Below, one piece after another: positions 35,221 through 45,169 of a stretch of 64,000 nt of DNA. Source of the DNA: Polyangiaceae bacterium (GTDB lineage: Bacteria > Myxococcota_A > Polyangia > Polyangiales > Polyangiaceae); the NCBI GenBank assembly GCA_016719945.1, contig JADJYE010000002.1:620001-684000 (forward strand), in the 5' to 3' direction. Below the pieces are notes generated by a model that was not told the DNA's origin, did not search any database, and saw only the letters and a program-made list of their open reading frames with translations. The first letter of the stretch is position 1. Every line of letters begins with the position of its first letter. Made by a program: the position numbers and the translations under genes.

Positions 35221-36375
35221 CTATTTCTTCGGCTCGGAGAGGCGCTTCGCCTCGCCGCGGACGAGGGCGTCTTTGTCGCTGAGCATCGATTTCACGATCG
35301 GGCCGCCGATCTTCGGGTCGAGGGTCGCGGCCTTCTGGAGCACGGTCAGCCGCACGCTCGGATAGGGGTCGGACCTCATCGCCAACAGGGCGTCCCACGC
35401 CTTCGGGTGGGGGCTCTGCGAGAGCGCCTGCGCCGCGGTGACGCGCACCAGCTGGGCCGTCTGCTCTCGCAGCGCGTCGCTCGCGTATTGGGCAGGGTCG
35501 AAGTCGGTCCCCTTGCTTGCGGCGGCCTTCTTGATGGCCTCGAGCGCGCGGTCGTCGTTCCAGGTGCCGAGGGCGCGGGTCGCCTGCATTCGACGGGTGT
35601 AGTCGTTCGAGGCGGCGAGCTTGACCAGCTGGGGGACCACGCGCGGATCGGTGAAGGCGAGGAGCTTGGTCAACGCCTCGTCGGCGGCGTCGTCCTTGCT
35701 GGAGGCCGTCGCGGCCACCGCGTCGATGAGCGCTCCGAGCTTGGCCGAGTCGTCTGGGACGACCTCGAGGCTGGTCTCGACCGAGACGGGCACGTCGGTC
35801 GCGGGGCTGTCTTTCGTCAGGTGGACGGGCCACGTCGTCTTGAGCCGGTAGCTGTGGCGACCGGGCCCGGTGAAGCGGACGTACGACGGCAAGAAGAGGC
35901 GAACCTTGAAGGACTTGCTCGGGCTGACGTCGGCGAACCAGGACTGCCCCCCGAAGGAGGGCCCGCTCTCGAGCAGCGCCAGCGGCTCTCCCTTGGGGCC
36001 GGAGACCTGGACGTCGTAGTTCTCGGGCCGCCCGAGGCCGTTTCGTCCCATCCAGCTGGCGTGCAGCAGCACGGGGGGGCCGGCCAGGTGCGTGACCTCG
36101 AGGGTCATGTAGGAAGGCTCGCTCACCATGATGGTGGCCGAGTCGAGGGTGAGCCGCGCCTGCAGCTTCGCGCCCAGCGCCTCGAAGGTCGCGCTTCTTC
36201 CTGCGGACGGGGGGCCGCTGGTGGTCGCCGGCGAAGCGCTCGAAGGTCCGCTCGAGGTCATGAGGGGGGGTGGTGTCGTCGAGGTCGACGTGGAGGGCTC
36301 GTTCGGCGGCGAGGGGCTCGCGCAGGCGACGACCGACCAGAGCAGGGGCGCGGCGAGCCGGAGCGAGCGGGCCAT
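35221..36375 (-). CDS. HEAT-repeat lipoprotein with N-terminal beta domain
   Basis: 384 residues from the ATG at 36375. Signal peptide MARSLRLAAPLLWSVVACAS with a lipobox-like VVAC, a Ser/Thr/Pro linker, a beta-rich region about 65-200 (YMTLEVTHLAGPPVLLHASW, FLPSYVRFTGPGRHSYRLKTTWPVHL), then helical HEAT-like repeats (TDPRVVPQLVKLAASNDYTRRMQATRALGTW, DPYPSVRLTVLQKAATLDPKIGGPIV). Likely an outer-membrane scaffold. The stretch upstream of 36375 in the same frame has no signal features and is not included. Confidence 0.72.
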   Translation of the reverse strand: MARSLRLAAPLLWSVVACASPSPPNEPSTSTSTTPPPLMTSSGPSSASPATTSGPPSAGRSATFEALGAKLQARLTLDSATIMVSEPSYMTLEVTHLAGPPVLLHASWMGRNGLGRPENYDVQVSGPKGEPLALLESGPSFGGQSWFADVSPSKSFKVRLFLPSYVRFTGPGRHSYRLKTTWPVHLTKDSPATDVPVSVETSLEVVPDDSAKLGALIDAVAATASSKDDAADEALTKLLAFTDPRVVPQLVKLAASNDYTRRMQATRALGTWNDDRALEAIKKAAASKGTDFDPAQYASDALREQTAQLVRVTAAQALSQSPHPKAWDALLAMRSDPYPSVRLTVLQKAATLDPKIGGPIVKSMLSDKDALVRGEAKRLSEPKK

Positions 36376-36436
36376 GGCGGGAGGGTACGCGCTCGCTCGA
36401 CGCCCCGCACTCGGCAATGCGGCGGGCACTTGCGGG

Positions 36437-37294
36437 TCAGATCGAGACGCGCGCCTCGAGCCCGAGGGCCCGAACCTTCTCCGCGAGCTCGTCGAGCCAG
36501 CCCTTGTCGAGCGCGTCGAGCTCGGCCGCCTCGGGCTGGTGCGAAGGCCGCGCCAGCGTGTAGAGCAGGACGCCGCGAACGGGGACGTGGTCGCGCGTGA
36601 GCGCGCTCAGCGCGGCGAGCCACGCGTCGACCTCGGCTTCGGCGGGCGGTGCTCCGCCGCGCGTCGTGAAGCACGACTGGATCCACGTCGGGCACAGCGC
36701 GGCGCACGTCCTCAGGCGCGCGAGGTGTCGCTCCGGCGAGATGGCGGTGCCGTTCGTCGCGCGCAGCCCCTCGCGCGTCGCCCGATCGAGCTTGAACCAG
36801 ACGACGCCCCCGAGGTCGGCGAGCGCGCGGAGCGCCTGCTGTACGCGGGGGCTCGCGACGCGGGAGCCGTTGGTGATCAGGATCACCGGGAGCGAGAGCC
36901 CTGCCTCGCGCAGCACCTTCCCGACCCGCTCGACCGCGCCGCCGAAGTCGGGCGAGGTCGTCGGCTCGCCGTCGCCCGAGAACGCGACGTCGACCACCTC
37001 GGGCGCCTCCTTCGCGTCGCCTCGGTCGAACAGCTCACCCCGCCGCGCGGCCTCGAGCGTGCTCTTCAGCTCCTGTTCGAGGATGTCGAGGTCGACCGGC
37101 GGGCTCGTGCCGCGGACGAGCCCCGGCACCTGGCAGTACACGCAGCGCCAGTTGCAAGCGTGGTTGGTGCTGACGTTGACGCCGATCGAGACGCCGCCTG
37201 CGCGGCGCGAGAGCACGGCGTACACGTAGCGCAGCCCCGCCTCGTCGGTCTCGTGACGGATCGTCGAGAGGTGAACGCGGCGCGGCCGAGGCAT
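36437..37294 (-). CDS. Radical SAM protein
   Basis: 285 residues. The 4Fe-4S/SAM motif is CNWRCVYC (CxxxCxxC) near residue 50, followed by SGDGEPTTSPDF (the GE motif region) and VILITNGS. It has the size and layout of radical SAM proteins that donate or insert on small substrates or peptides; no C-terminal cluster-binding SPASM Cys set is visible, and the substrate is unknown. ATG at 37294 preferred to the TTG at 37306. Sits 61 bp before the HEAT lipoprotein gene. Confidence 0.85.
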   Translation of the reverse strand: MPRPRRVHLSTIRHETDEAGLRYVYAVLSRRAGGVSIGVNVSTNHACNWRCVYCQVPGLVRGTSPPVDLDILEQELKSTLEAARRGELFDRGDAKEAPEVVDVAFSGDGEPTTSPDFGGAVERVGKVLREAGLSLPVILITNGSRVASPRVQQALRALADLGGVVWFKLDRATREGLRATNGTAISPERHLARLRTCAALCPTWIQSCFTTRGGAPPAEAEVDAWLAALSALTRDHVPVRGVLLYTLARPSHQPEAAELDALDKGWLDELAEKVRALGLEARVSI

Positions 37295-37348
37295 CGCGCG
37301 ATACAAGTCGGTCCAGGGCGCGCCGGCAAGCGCGCCCCTCCATCGAGA

Positions 37349-37834
37349 TCAGTCGGGCAAGAACACGCACTCCATCCAGCTGCCGGCCTTGTCCATGAGC
37401 TCTTCGCACGAGGTTCCCGAGGGGCACTCGCAATCCATCGCGCACAAGATCGCGCAGCGCTGCTGGAAGACGACGCCCGCCACGCCCTGGCAGGTGTACG
37501 GCTCGGGGCAGGGGAGGTTCTCCGAGCACTCGTCCCCGATGTTGCTCGGATCGTCGGTGATCGCCGCGCAGCTCCCGCCTGCGCCGCCGTCCCCGCCGGC
37601 TCCACCCTGGGCCTGCCCGCCCTGGGCCTGCCCGCCCTGGGCCTGCCCGCCCTGGCCGTCTCCCCCTTGGGCTTCGCCGCCCGCGGCAGCGCCGCCTCCG
37701 CCCGCTGCGCCCGTGCCGCCACCGCCTGTCGCGACGTCGTCCCCGCAGCCCCACAGCGCGAGCGAGCCCGCGAGCCCTGTCGCCAGCCATCGAACCCAAC
37801 CACCCTCAAGAAAGAGAACGCTCATGCTTGCCAT
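37349..37834 (-). CDS. Small Gly-rich, Cys-rich lipoprotein
   Basis: About 161 residues. Signal sequence WLATGLAGSLALWGC with lipobox, a low-complexity Gly/Ala/Gln region including three GGQAQ units, and a Cys-rich C-terminal domain (CAAITDDPSNIGDEC, CPEPYTC, CAILCAMDCECPSGTSCEELM) with about a dozen cysteines, likely disulfide-bonded and outside the cell. This Gly-linker plus Cys-rich layout is common in Polyangia. Start could also be the ATG at 37825. No function can be given. Confidence 0.72.
   Translation of the reverse strand: MASMSVLFLEGGWVRWLATGLAGSLALWGCGDDVATGGGGTGAAGGGGAAAGGEAQGGDGQGGQAQGGQAQGGQAQGGAGGDGGAGGSCAAITDDPSNIGDECSENLPCPEPYTCQGVAGVVFQQRCAILCAMDCECPSGTSCEELMDKAGSWMECVFLPD
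37606..37655 (-). repeat. 15-bp tandem repeat inside Gly-rich lipoprotein
   Basis: About three and a third copies of the 15-base unit CCTGGGCCTGCCCGC (plus strand) encode the GGQAQ repeats of the lipoprotein linker. Such repeats can vary in copy number by slippage. Confidence 0.85.
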
Positions 37835-38063
37835 GGTAGCGGACCCCGCGGGGTCGTCGGGGCTCATTGGCCGTGACCCCAGGGGAATGTGACACCGGGC
37901 TGCGCGCGAGGTCGGTGGTCGCTCGGCCGGCTGGCGCTGGGCTCGCTCTCCTACATTTCCTCCTCCGTTTCTCCTCGCGCGCCACGTCCCCTGCTACGCT
38001 CTGGGGGGTCTTCTGGGGGGGTCCTGCGTAAGACTCCCGGCAACGCCCCGAGGTCTTCCCATC

Positions 38064-39545
38064 ATGAGCGATGAAAAACCCCCCGTCCCCGTGAACGTTG
38101 GCGATGTCTTGCTCGGCAAATACGTGGTCGAGCGCGTCATCGGCGCGGGCGGCATGGGCGTCGTCGTCGCCGTTCGACACCGGGATCTCGGCGAGCTCTA
38201 CGCGATGAAGTTCATGCTCCCCGCGGCGCTCGCGAACGAGCAGGCGGTCGACCGCTTCGTGCGCGAGGCGCGCGCAGCCGCGAAGCTCAAGAGCGAGCAC
38301 GTCGCCAAGGTCACCGACGTCGGCCGGCTCGAGAACGGCTCGCCGTACATGGTGATGGAGCACCTGCTCGGCAGCGATCTCGAGGGCATCCTCGCGCAGC
38401 ACGGGACCCTCACGCCCGCCGTGGCCGCCACCTACGTGATGCAGGCGTGCGACGCGATCGCGGAGGCTCACGCGGTGGGCGTCATCCACCGCGATCTCAA
38501 GCCCGCCAACCTCTTCCTCACCAAGCGCCCCAACGGCAGCCCGTGCATCAAGGTCCTCGACTTCGGGATCTCGAAGAGCATCACGCCCGACGAGAACAAC
38601 TCGATGACGCGGACCACCGCGATCATGGGCTCGCCCTACTACATGAGCCCGGAGCAGATGCGCTCCAGCAAGAACGTCGACGCGGGCACCGACATCTGGG
38701 CCCTCGGCGTCATCCTCTACCAGCTCACGACCGGGCGCGTACCCTTCCCGGGCGAGACGATCACCGAGGTCTGCTCGGGCGTCCTCGCCGACGATCCGCC
38801 CCCGCTCATGCGTCTCTTGCCGGGGATCCCCCCGGAGTTCGACGCGATCGTGCGGCGCTGCTTGCAGAAGCAGTCCGCCCACCGCTTCGGCAACGCCCGT
38901 GAGCTCGCCGCGGCGCTCTTGCCGGTCGCGGGGCACCACCCGGGCACGAGCGGGCTCAACCTCGAGGTCGCCGGCGCGCTGCCGGGCTCGCCAGCCGCCA
39001 CCGCGGCGATGTCCACGTCATCCCCCGCGGTCGTGCCGGGCGCGCCGATGGGGCGCTCGGGCGCCACGGTGATGGCTGAGCCCCTGGTCGGGCCACCGGG
39101 GGGTCCCAGCCAGACGCAGGCGGGCTTCGGCAAGACGCAGCCCACGCCCAAGAAGTCCGGCTCGGCGGTGGCGGTGGTCATCGGGGTGCTCGCGCTCGCA
39201 GGCATCGCGGCCGGCGCCTTCTTCATGATGAGCAAGAAGGACACGTCGACGGCCAGCGCCGCCACGTCCAAGGCGACCGAGGCCCCGGCGACGACCGCAG
39301 AGTCGACCGCGAAGACCGCGACGACGACGACCACGACCGCTGCGGCGACGGCGACCGCCGAGAAGCCGGTCGAGACGGCGACCGCCGTCGCGACCGTGAC
39401 GGAGACGGCCACGGCCACGGCGACCGCGACGGCGACGGCGACGGCGGTGGCGGTGGGCGGTCCGCGTCCCAAGACGACCTCCGCGAAGACCGCCACGCCG
39501 AAGATCCCGACCGCACCGACGAGCACGAATCGCTCGATCTACTGA
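38064..39545 (+). CDS. Transmembrane Ser/Thr protein kinase
   Basis: 493 residues. Hanks-type kinase about 20-280: GAGGMGVVV glycine loop, YAMKFM lysine, HRDLKPANLF, DFGISKS, GSPYYMSPEQM. All catalytic residues are present, so it should be active. Pro/Ser/Gly juxtamembrane region to about 360 includes SGATVMAEP, close to the repeated motif in the DUF2169 tails. A single membrane helix (VAVVIGVLALAGIAAGAFFMM, about 370-390) leads to an Ala/Thr-rich outer region with TATATA repeats. Followed 3 bp later by the AgmX-type gene, so the two are probably co-transcribed. Confidence 0.92.
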   Translation: MSDEKPPVPVNVGDVLLGKYVVERVIGAGGMGVVVAVRHRDLGELYAMKFMLPAALANEQAVDRFVREARAAAKLKSEHVAKVTDVGRLENGSPYMVMEHLLGSDLEGILAQHGTLTPAVAATYVMQACDAIAEAHAVGVIHRDLKPANLFLTKRPNGSPCIKVLDFGISKSITPDENNSMTRTTAIMGSPYYMSPEQMRSSKNVDAGTDIWALGVILYQLTTGRVPFPGETITEVCSGVLADDPPPLMRLLPGIPPEFDAIVRRCLQKQSAHRFGNARELAAALLPVAGHHPGTSGLNLEVAGALPGSPAATAAMSTSSPAVVPGAPMGRSGATVMAEPLVGPPGGPSQTQAGFGKTQPTPKKSGSAVAVVIGVLALAGIAAGAFFMMSKKDTSTASAATSKATEAPATTAESTAKTATTTTTTAAATATAEKPVETATAVATVTETATATATATATATAVAVGGPRPKTTSAKTATPKIPTAPTSTNRSIY

Positions 39546-39548
39546 CCC

Positions 39549-40772
39549 GTGCGCGCGCGCCTGGCCGTCACCCTCGCTGTGTTGGGCGCCATGGGGTGCT
39601 CGCCGCAGCCCCAGGTCGCGCTCCACGCGGAGGGGAGCGTCACGTCGAGCGTCGCTCTCGTCGAGCCGGGGCCGCAGCCGGAGCCTGCCCGAGCCCCGGG
39701 GCTCGTGCTGCGAGACTTCATCGAGCTCGACCTCGGCGAGCCGCTCGCGCCGCAGAGGGTCGAGCGCCGGTCGCAGCTCGCGCCGCTCGAGGAGGCGATC
39801 GTTCGCTGCCGGATGGCGACCTTGTCTGGCGACCTGAGGTCGCCGAGCACGTCGTTCCATCTGGTCCGCGTGCAGCCGAGCGGCGCGCTGACCGTCGACG
39901 CCGCGCCGGGGCAGGGGAGCGATGAAGAGCCCTGGCGCTGCGTCGGTCGTGAGCTCACCAGGCTCACCCTCCCCGCACAGGCTCGCGCCTCCGTGATCGG
40001 GCTGTCGGTCACCCTCCTGCCAGCAGGCATGGGGCTGTCGGAGCTGAAGAGCGAGCTCCCGAAGAAGAGGGCGAAGCCCCCGCCGCCAGCCACTTCGCCC
40101 GAGAAGATCGTCGCCAACCCAAAGCCCGTGAAGGGCGCCGCTACGCCGCCGAAGCTCAAGTCATCGCCGACGATGGTCGGCCCCAAGTACCCGCCCGAGC
40201 TCATGCACCGCGTCGCGCGAGGCAACTACGGCAAGATCCGCTTCTGCTACGAGTCGCGGCTGCAGTCCGATCCGACCCTCCGCGGGCGAGTCGTCGTCAC
40301 GTTCACGATCGACAAGACCGGCACCCCGAAGGACGTGAAGGCGGCGAGCGACGACCTGAAGGACCCGGACCTGCTGACCTGCGTCGAGAAGAGCTTCGCC
40401 GCGCTGACGTTCCCCGCGCCGGAGGGGGGCGTCATCAAGGTCACCTACCCGATCCTCCTCGAGAACGCGGGTGACGTGCCGGCGCAGCCGGCGACGTCGG
40501 CCACGCTCGGGGGGCGCCTGCTGTCGCAGGTCGACGACGCGACCCTGGGCCTGGAGCTCCAGCGCTTCGGCGAGGTCCATCCCGTCGCAGGGTTGCGCGC
40601 CCACTTCGTCGTTGGGCCCCATGGCGCAGTGAGGGCCCTCGTTCGCCAGAAGGACGGCGCGCCCGCGGCCCGCCCCGGAACGTGCGCAGCGTCGAGCGGC
40701 GGTGAGGCCATCACGTTCGTCACGAGCAGCGACCTCGACTGCGTCGCGCACCTCGCCGCGCTGCTCGACTGA
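39549..40772 (+). CDS. AgmX/PglI C-terminal domain lipoprotein
   Basis: 407 residues, GTG start. Lipobox at LGAMGCS. A Pro/Lys linker (about 165-215) precedes the AgmX/PglI domain at about 215-300: GKIRFCYESRLQSDPTLRGRVVVTFTIDKTGTPKDVKAA, DLLTCVEKSFAALTFP, KVTYPILLE. This TonB-C-like domain is typical of myxobacterial periplasmic motility or envelope proteins. A further C-terminal domain (about 310-405) is not recognised. Same transcript as the kinase before it. Confidence 0.8.
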   Translation: MRARLAVTLAVLGAMGCSPQPQVALHAEGSVTSSVALVEPGPQPEPARAPGLVLRDFIELDLGEPLAPQRVERRSQLAPLEEAIVRCRMATLSGDLRSPSTSFHLVRVQPSGALTVDAAPGQGSDEEPWRCVGRELTRLTLPAQARASVIGLSVTLLPAGMGLSELKSELPKKRAKPPPPATSPEKIVANPKPVKGAATPPKLKSSPTMVGPKYPPELMHRVARGNYGKIRFCYESRLQSDPTLRGRVVVTFTIDKTGTPKDVKAASDDLKDPDLLTCVEKSFAALTFPAPEGGVIKVTYPILLENAGDVPAQPATSATLGGRLLSQVDDATLGLELQRFGEVHPVAGLRAHFVVGPHGAVRALVRQKDGAPAARPGTCAASSGGEAITFVTSSDLDCVAHLAALLD

Positions 40773-40846
40773 GCCGGCGCTCTCGTTCGGCTGGCGAGCG
40801 GGCTCCCCCCTCGCGGAGCGAGCGGGGATGGGGGGGTGAAAGAGCA

Positions 40847-40884
40847 GCGACGACGTCAGCAAGCAACCAAACGTCGCCCTTTTT
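40847..40884 (+). terminator. Weak terminator candidate
   Basis: A 6-bp stem GCGACG/CGTCGC with a long loop is followed by CCTTTTT in the 122-bp gap between the convergent AgmX-type gene and the small lipoprotein gene. Long loop makes it weak. Confidence 0.35.
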
Positions 40885-40894
40885 CAGCACATGG

Positions 40895-41242
40895 CTAGGG
40901 CGCGCGCTCGGCGAGCGCGCAGGTCGCGATCCCCGTCTCTTGCTGCGCCTCTCGGAGCAGGCACGCGCGGTCCTCGCCGAACTTCACGCTGAGGATCGTG
41001 CGCAGAAAGATGCCGTCCGGGTTGTCGACGGTGCGCGCCAGGTAGTCGAACCGCTTGATGTCTGCGAGCTCGTCGGGCTCCTCCGTGGCGACCTCCGCGA
41101 GCCGGTCGACGTCACACATGACCTGCACCGCCTGTGCGTAGGTCTGCCCCGATGGCCCCGGGCCGCTCGGCGGCTCGGGCTCGGGCGTCCAGCGCGAGCA
41201 GGCAGCGGCGAAGACGAGCGAAATGGCGACGGGTGTCCGCAT
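40895..41242 (-). CDS. Small putative lipoprotein
   Basis: 115 residues from the ATG at 41242. N-terminus MRTPVAISLVFAAACSRW has a lipobox-like AAC, followed by a Pro/Gly linker and a compact helical domain (YAQAVQVMCDVDRLAEV, DELADIKRFDYLARTVDN, RACLLREAQQETGIATCALAE) with three or four cysteines. No family recognised. It lies 41 bp after the pckA stop on the same strand and might be read through from it. Confidence 0.65.
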   Translation of the reverse strand: MRTPVAISLVFAAACSRWTPEPEPPSGPGPSGQTYAQAVQVMCDVDRLAEVATEEPDELADIKRFDYLARTVDNPDGIFLRTILSVKFGEDRACLLREAQQETGIATCALAERAP

Positions 41243-41283
41243 GGGCCGATGGGACACCCGAACGCGTTCGCTCCTTGGGCGGG

Positions 41284-42870
<1,587 letters not shown>

Positions 42871-43088
42871 GACGACGTCTCCTTCGGGGGCTGGGCGCGG
42901 CTCGTCGTGGGCCGCCCGCCCGGGCGTCAAAGCCTGGCACGAACCTCTGGAGGCGCCCAGCCCCCTAGAAAACGTGCCCATTTGCGCGCTGCGTCTGCCT
43001 TGTTGCCAGGACCCGACGCAGGAATTTTGGCCGTCTACCCACATGTAGGCGAAGGTGCGCGCAGCTCAATGCCCGACGAGGTGATGTC

Positions 43089-43922
43089 GTGAAGCTTAAG
43101 TCCATGGTGGTGGTCGGCGTTTCGTTCCTGCTCCTGCCTCACGTTGCATCCGCCGAGATTCTCAGCGTGAAGGGCGCGTCGGCGAACTTCCGAGAGAAGC
43201 CGAGCGAGACAGCCAAGCTCAAGTTCAGCGCGGACCAGTTCTACCCGGTCGAGGTGCTCGAGACGAAGAACGGGTGGGCGAAGATCCGCGACTTCGAGGG
43301 CGAGGAGGCGTGGGTCGCCGAGCGCCTGCTCGCGAAGCAGCCCAGCGTCGTCATCTCTGCCGACAAGGCGAACATCCGCTCGGCGCCGAACACCACGAGC
43401 CCGGTGGTCTTCAAGGTCGAGCGCGGCGAGGTCTTCAAGATCGTCGATCGCAAGAACCTCCAGAAGTCCGAGTGGATCAAGGTCATCGACGCCAAGGGCG
43501 AGGGTGGCTGGATTCGCGACGACATGACCTGGGGCGAGGGGGCACCCGTCCTCGAGAAGCTCGAGAAGCTCGACGAGAAGCCCGGGCCCGCCGCCGAGGC
43601 TCCCGCGAAGGCGAAGGGCGCCGAGGAGCACAAGCCGGCTCAGCCGGTGACCGTCGAGGCCAGCAAGGATGGCGTCAAGGTCGAGGCGAAGGCGCCCCAG
43701 TCGATCACCCAGCCCGAGGCGCTCGAGGCCCTCTGCCGTGCTTACCTCGACGAGCCGCCGCAGGTGACGATCGCCGCGCCCGCGCCGAAGTCCGAGAAGC
43801 CGGCCGCGAAGCCCGAGAAGGCGGACAAGCCGGCCGCGAAGCCGACCACGAAGCCCGCCGCGAAGCCGGCCACCAAGCCGGCCGCGAAGCCGGCCGCGAA
43901 GCCCGCTCAGAAGAAGAAGTGA
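43089..43922 (+). CDS. Secreted tandem SH3-domain protein
   Basis: 277 residues, GTG start with GAGGTGAT just upstream. Signal peptide MKLKSMVVVGVSFLLLPHVASA. Two bacterial SH3 domains at about 25-82 (LSVKGASANFREKPSETAKL, WAKIRDFEGEEAWVAERLL) and 85-150 (VISADKANIRSAPNTTSPVV, WIKVIDAKGEGGWIRDD). The C-terminal half is Ala/Lys/Pro-rich, ending in KPAAKP repeats. SH3b domains commonly bind cell-wall peptides; an envelope-binding role is inferred. Confidence 0.85.
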   Translation: MKLKSMVVVGVSFLLLPHVASAEILSVKGASANFREKPSETAKLKFSADQFYPVEVLETKNGWAKIRDFEGEEAWVAERLLAKQPSVVISADKANIRSAPNTTSPVVFKVERGEVFKIVDRKNLQKSEWIKVIDAKGEGGWIRDDMTWGEGAPVLEKLEKLDEKPGPAAEAPAKAKGAEEHKPAQPVTVEASKDGVKVEAKAPQSITQPEALEALCRAYLDEPPQVTIAAPAPKSEKPAAKPEKADKPAAKPTTKPAAKPATKPAAKPAAKPAQKKK

Positions 43923-43929
43923 CGGCCCC

Positions 43930-43959
43930 GACCTCCGCGCTCAGCTGAGCGCGGGGGTC
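43930..43959. terminator. Long inverted repeat between convergent genes
   Basis: A near-perfect 15-bp inverted repeat centred between 43944 and 43945; its inner 20 bases are an exact palindrome and one outer pair is G-T. It spans the 18-bp gap and the stop of the adenosine deaminase gene, so it could act as a bidirectional stop for both convergent transcripts. No T-tract follows. Confidence 0.5.
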
Positions 43960-45152
43960 GCGACGCCCGGCCGGTTGCGTGTGCCCGGCCGAGAGCTCGA
44001 CGGCGGGGTGGGGGGCAGGATCTGCCCGTCGTCGCGGAAGCGCGTGAGGTCTTGCGAGACCTGCCGCAGGTAGGCCTGCTTGATGTGGAAGGGCAAGAAC
44101 GAGCTCTTCAGGCCGGCCAAGATGATGCTCTTGATGTCCGAGAGCGGCATCGCGAGCTCGGTGTGGCAGAGCCACAGCTCCTTCGAGACCGTCGTGTCGG
44201 TGACGAGCCGGTTGTCGGTGTTGACCGTCACGCGCAAGCCGAGGTCGAAGTAGAGCTTCAGCGGGTGCGACGCGAGGCTCGACACCGCGCCCGTCTGCAC
44301 GTTCGACGACGGGCAGCACTCGAGCGGGATGCGATGGTCGCAGATGTAGTGCAGCAGATCGCCGTTCTCGCGCAGGCGACAGCCATGGCCGATGCGGTGC
44401 GCGCCGCAGACGTGGATGGCCTGGTGGATCGACTCGGGGCCGTAGGCCTCGCCCGCGTGGATCGTGACGTTGATGTTGTTGTCGCGGACCAGCTGGAAGG
44501 CTTGGCGGTGGTGCTTGGCGGGGTGGTCGTACTCCGCGCCCGCGAGGTCGAACCCGACGACGCCGCGGCCCTTGTAAGCCACGCACAGCTCCGCCATCTC
44601 GAGCGATGAGGAGGCAGACACATTGCGGATCCCGCAGATGATGAGGTTCGACTCGATACCGTATTCTTCGTGGGCCTGCCGCAGCCCAGAGAGGACGGCT
44701 TCGACCACGCTCGTCAGGCGCATGCCCTGGCGCGTGTGGAGCATCGGCGCGTAGCGCACCTCCATGTAGCGGACGTTCTCCTTGGCGGCGTCCTCGGCGA
44801 GCTCGTACGCGACGCGGTACAGCGCGTCGCGCTGCTGGAGCACCGCGAGGGTGACGTTGAACGCCTTGAGGTACTCGACCAGCGAGCCGCAGTTCTGCCC
44901 GAGGTTGAGGGCCTTGGAGAGCTCGGCCGGGTGGGTCGACGGCAGCTCGACGCCGTACTCCTTGGCCAGCTCGATGATGGTCGACAGCCGCAGGCTCCCG
45001 TCGAGGTGAACGTGGAGATCGGTCTTCGGCAGCTGCTCGAAGAACGACAGCGGAAGCTCGGGGGAGCCGTCGCGCGTGCCGCGCCGGAGCGCGGCTTGGG
45101 TCTCCCGATCCGAGATCTCGTCGTCGCCGTCCTCGTGCTGTTGATCGCTCAT
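43941..45152 (-). CDS. add: Adenosine deaminase family protein
   Basis: 403 residues from the ATG at 45152. Metal and catalytic motifs: KTDLHVHLDGSLR, VRYMEVRYAPMLH, VGFDLAGAEYDHP, VTIHAGEAYGPESI with the catalytic HAGE, HRIGHG, ECCPSSNVQTGAV, VTVNTDNRLVTDT. Adenosine to inosine is the standard reaction, though some members act on other purines. A 35-residue acidic N-terminal extension and a Pro/Arg-rich tail lie outside the fold. 17 bp after the VKOR-DsbA gene on the same strand. Confidence 0.92.
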   Translation of the reverse strand: MSDQQHEDGDDEISDRETQAALRRGTRDGSPELPLSFFEQLPKTDLHVHLDGSLRLSTIIELAKEYGVELPSTHPAELSKALNLGQNCGSLVEYLKAFNVTLAVLQQRDALYRVAYELAEDAAKENVRYMEVRYAPMLHTRQGMRLTSVVEAVLSGLRQAHEEYGIESNLIICGIRNVSASSSLEMAELCVAYKGRGVVGFDLAGAEYDHPAKHHRQAFQLVRDNNINVTIHAGEAYGPESIHQAIHVCGAHRIGHGCRLRENGDLLHYICDHRIPLECCPSSNVQTGAVSSLASHPLKLYFDLGLRVTVNTDNRLVTDTTVSKELWLCHTELAMPLSDIKSIILAGLKSSFLPFHIKQAYLRQVSQDLTRFRDDGQILPPTPPSSSRPGTRNRPGVATPALS

Positions 45153-45169
45153 GTTCGTCGTCCTCGATC

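Noticed and set aside
39400..39455. GC-rich hexamer-like repeat as a regulatory satellite
   Set aside because: It is the coding sequence of the Thr-Ala repeats in the outer region of the kinase, with no separate signal.
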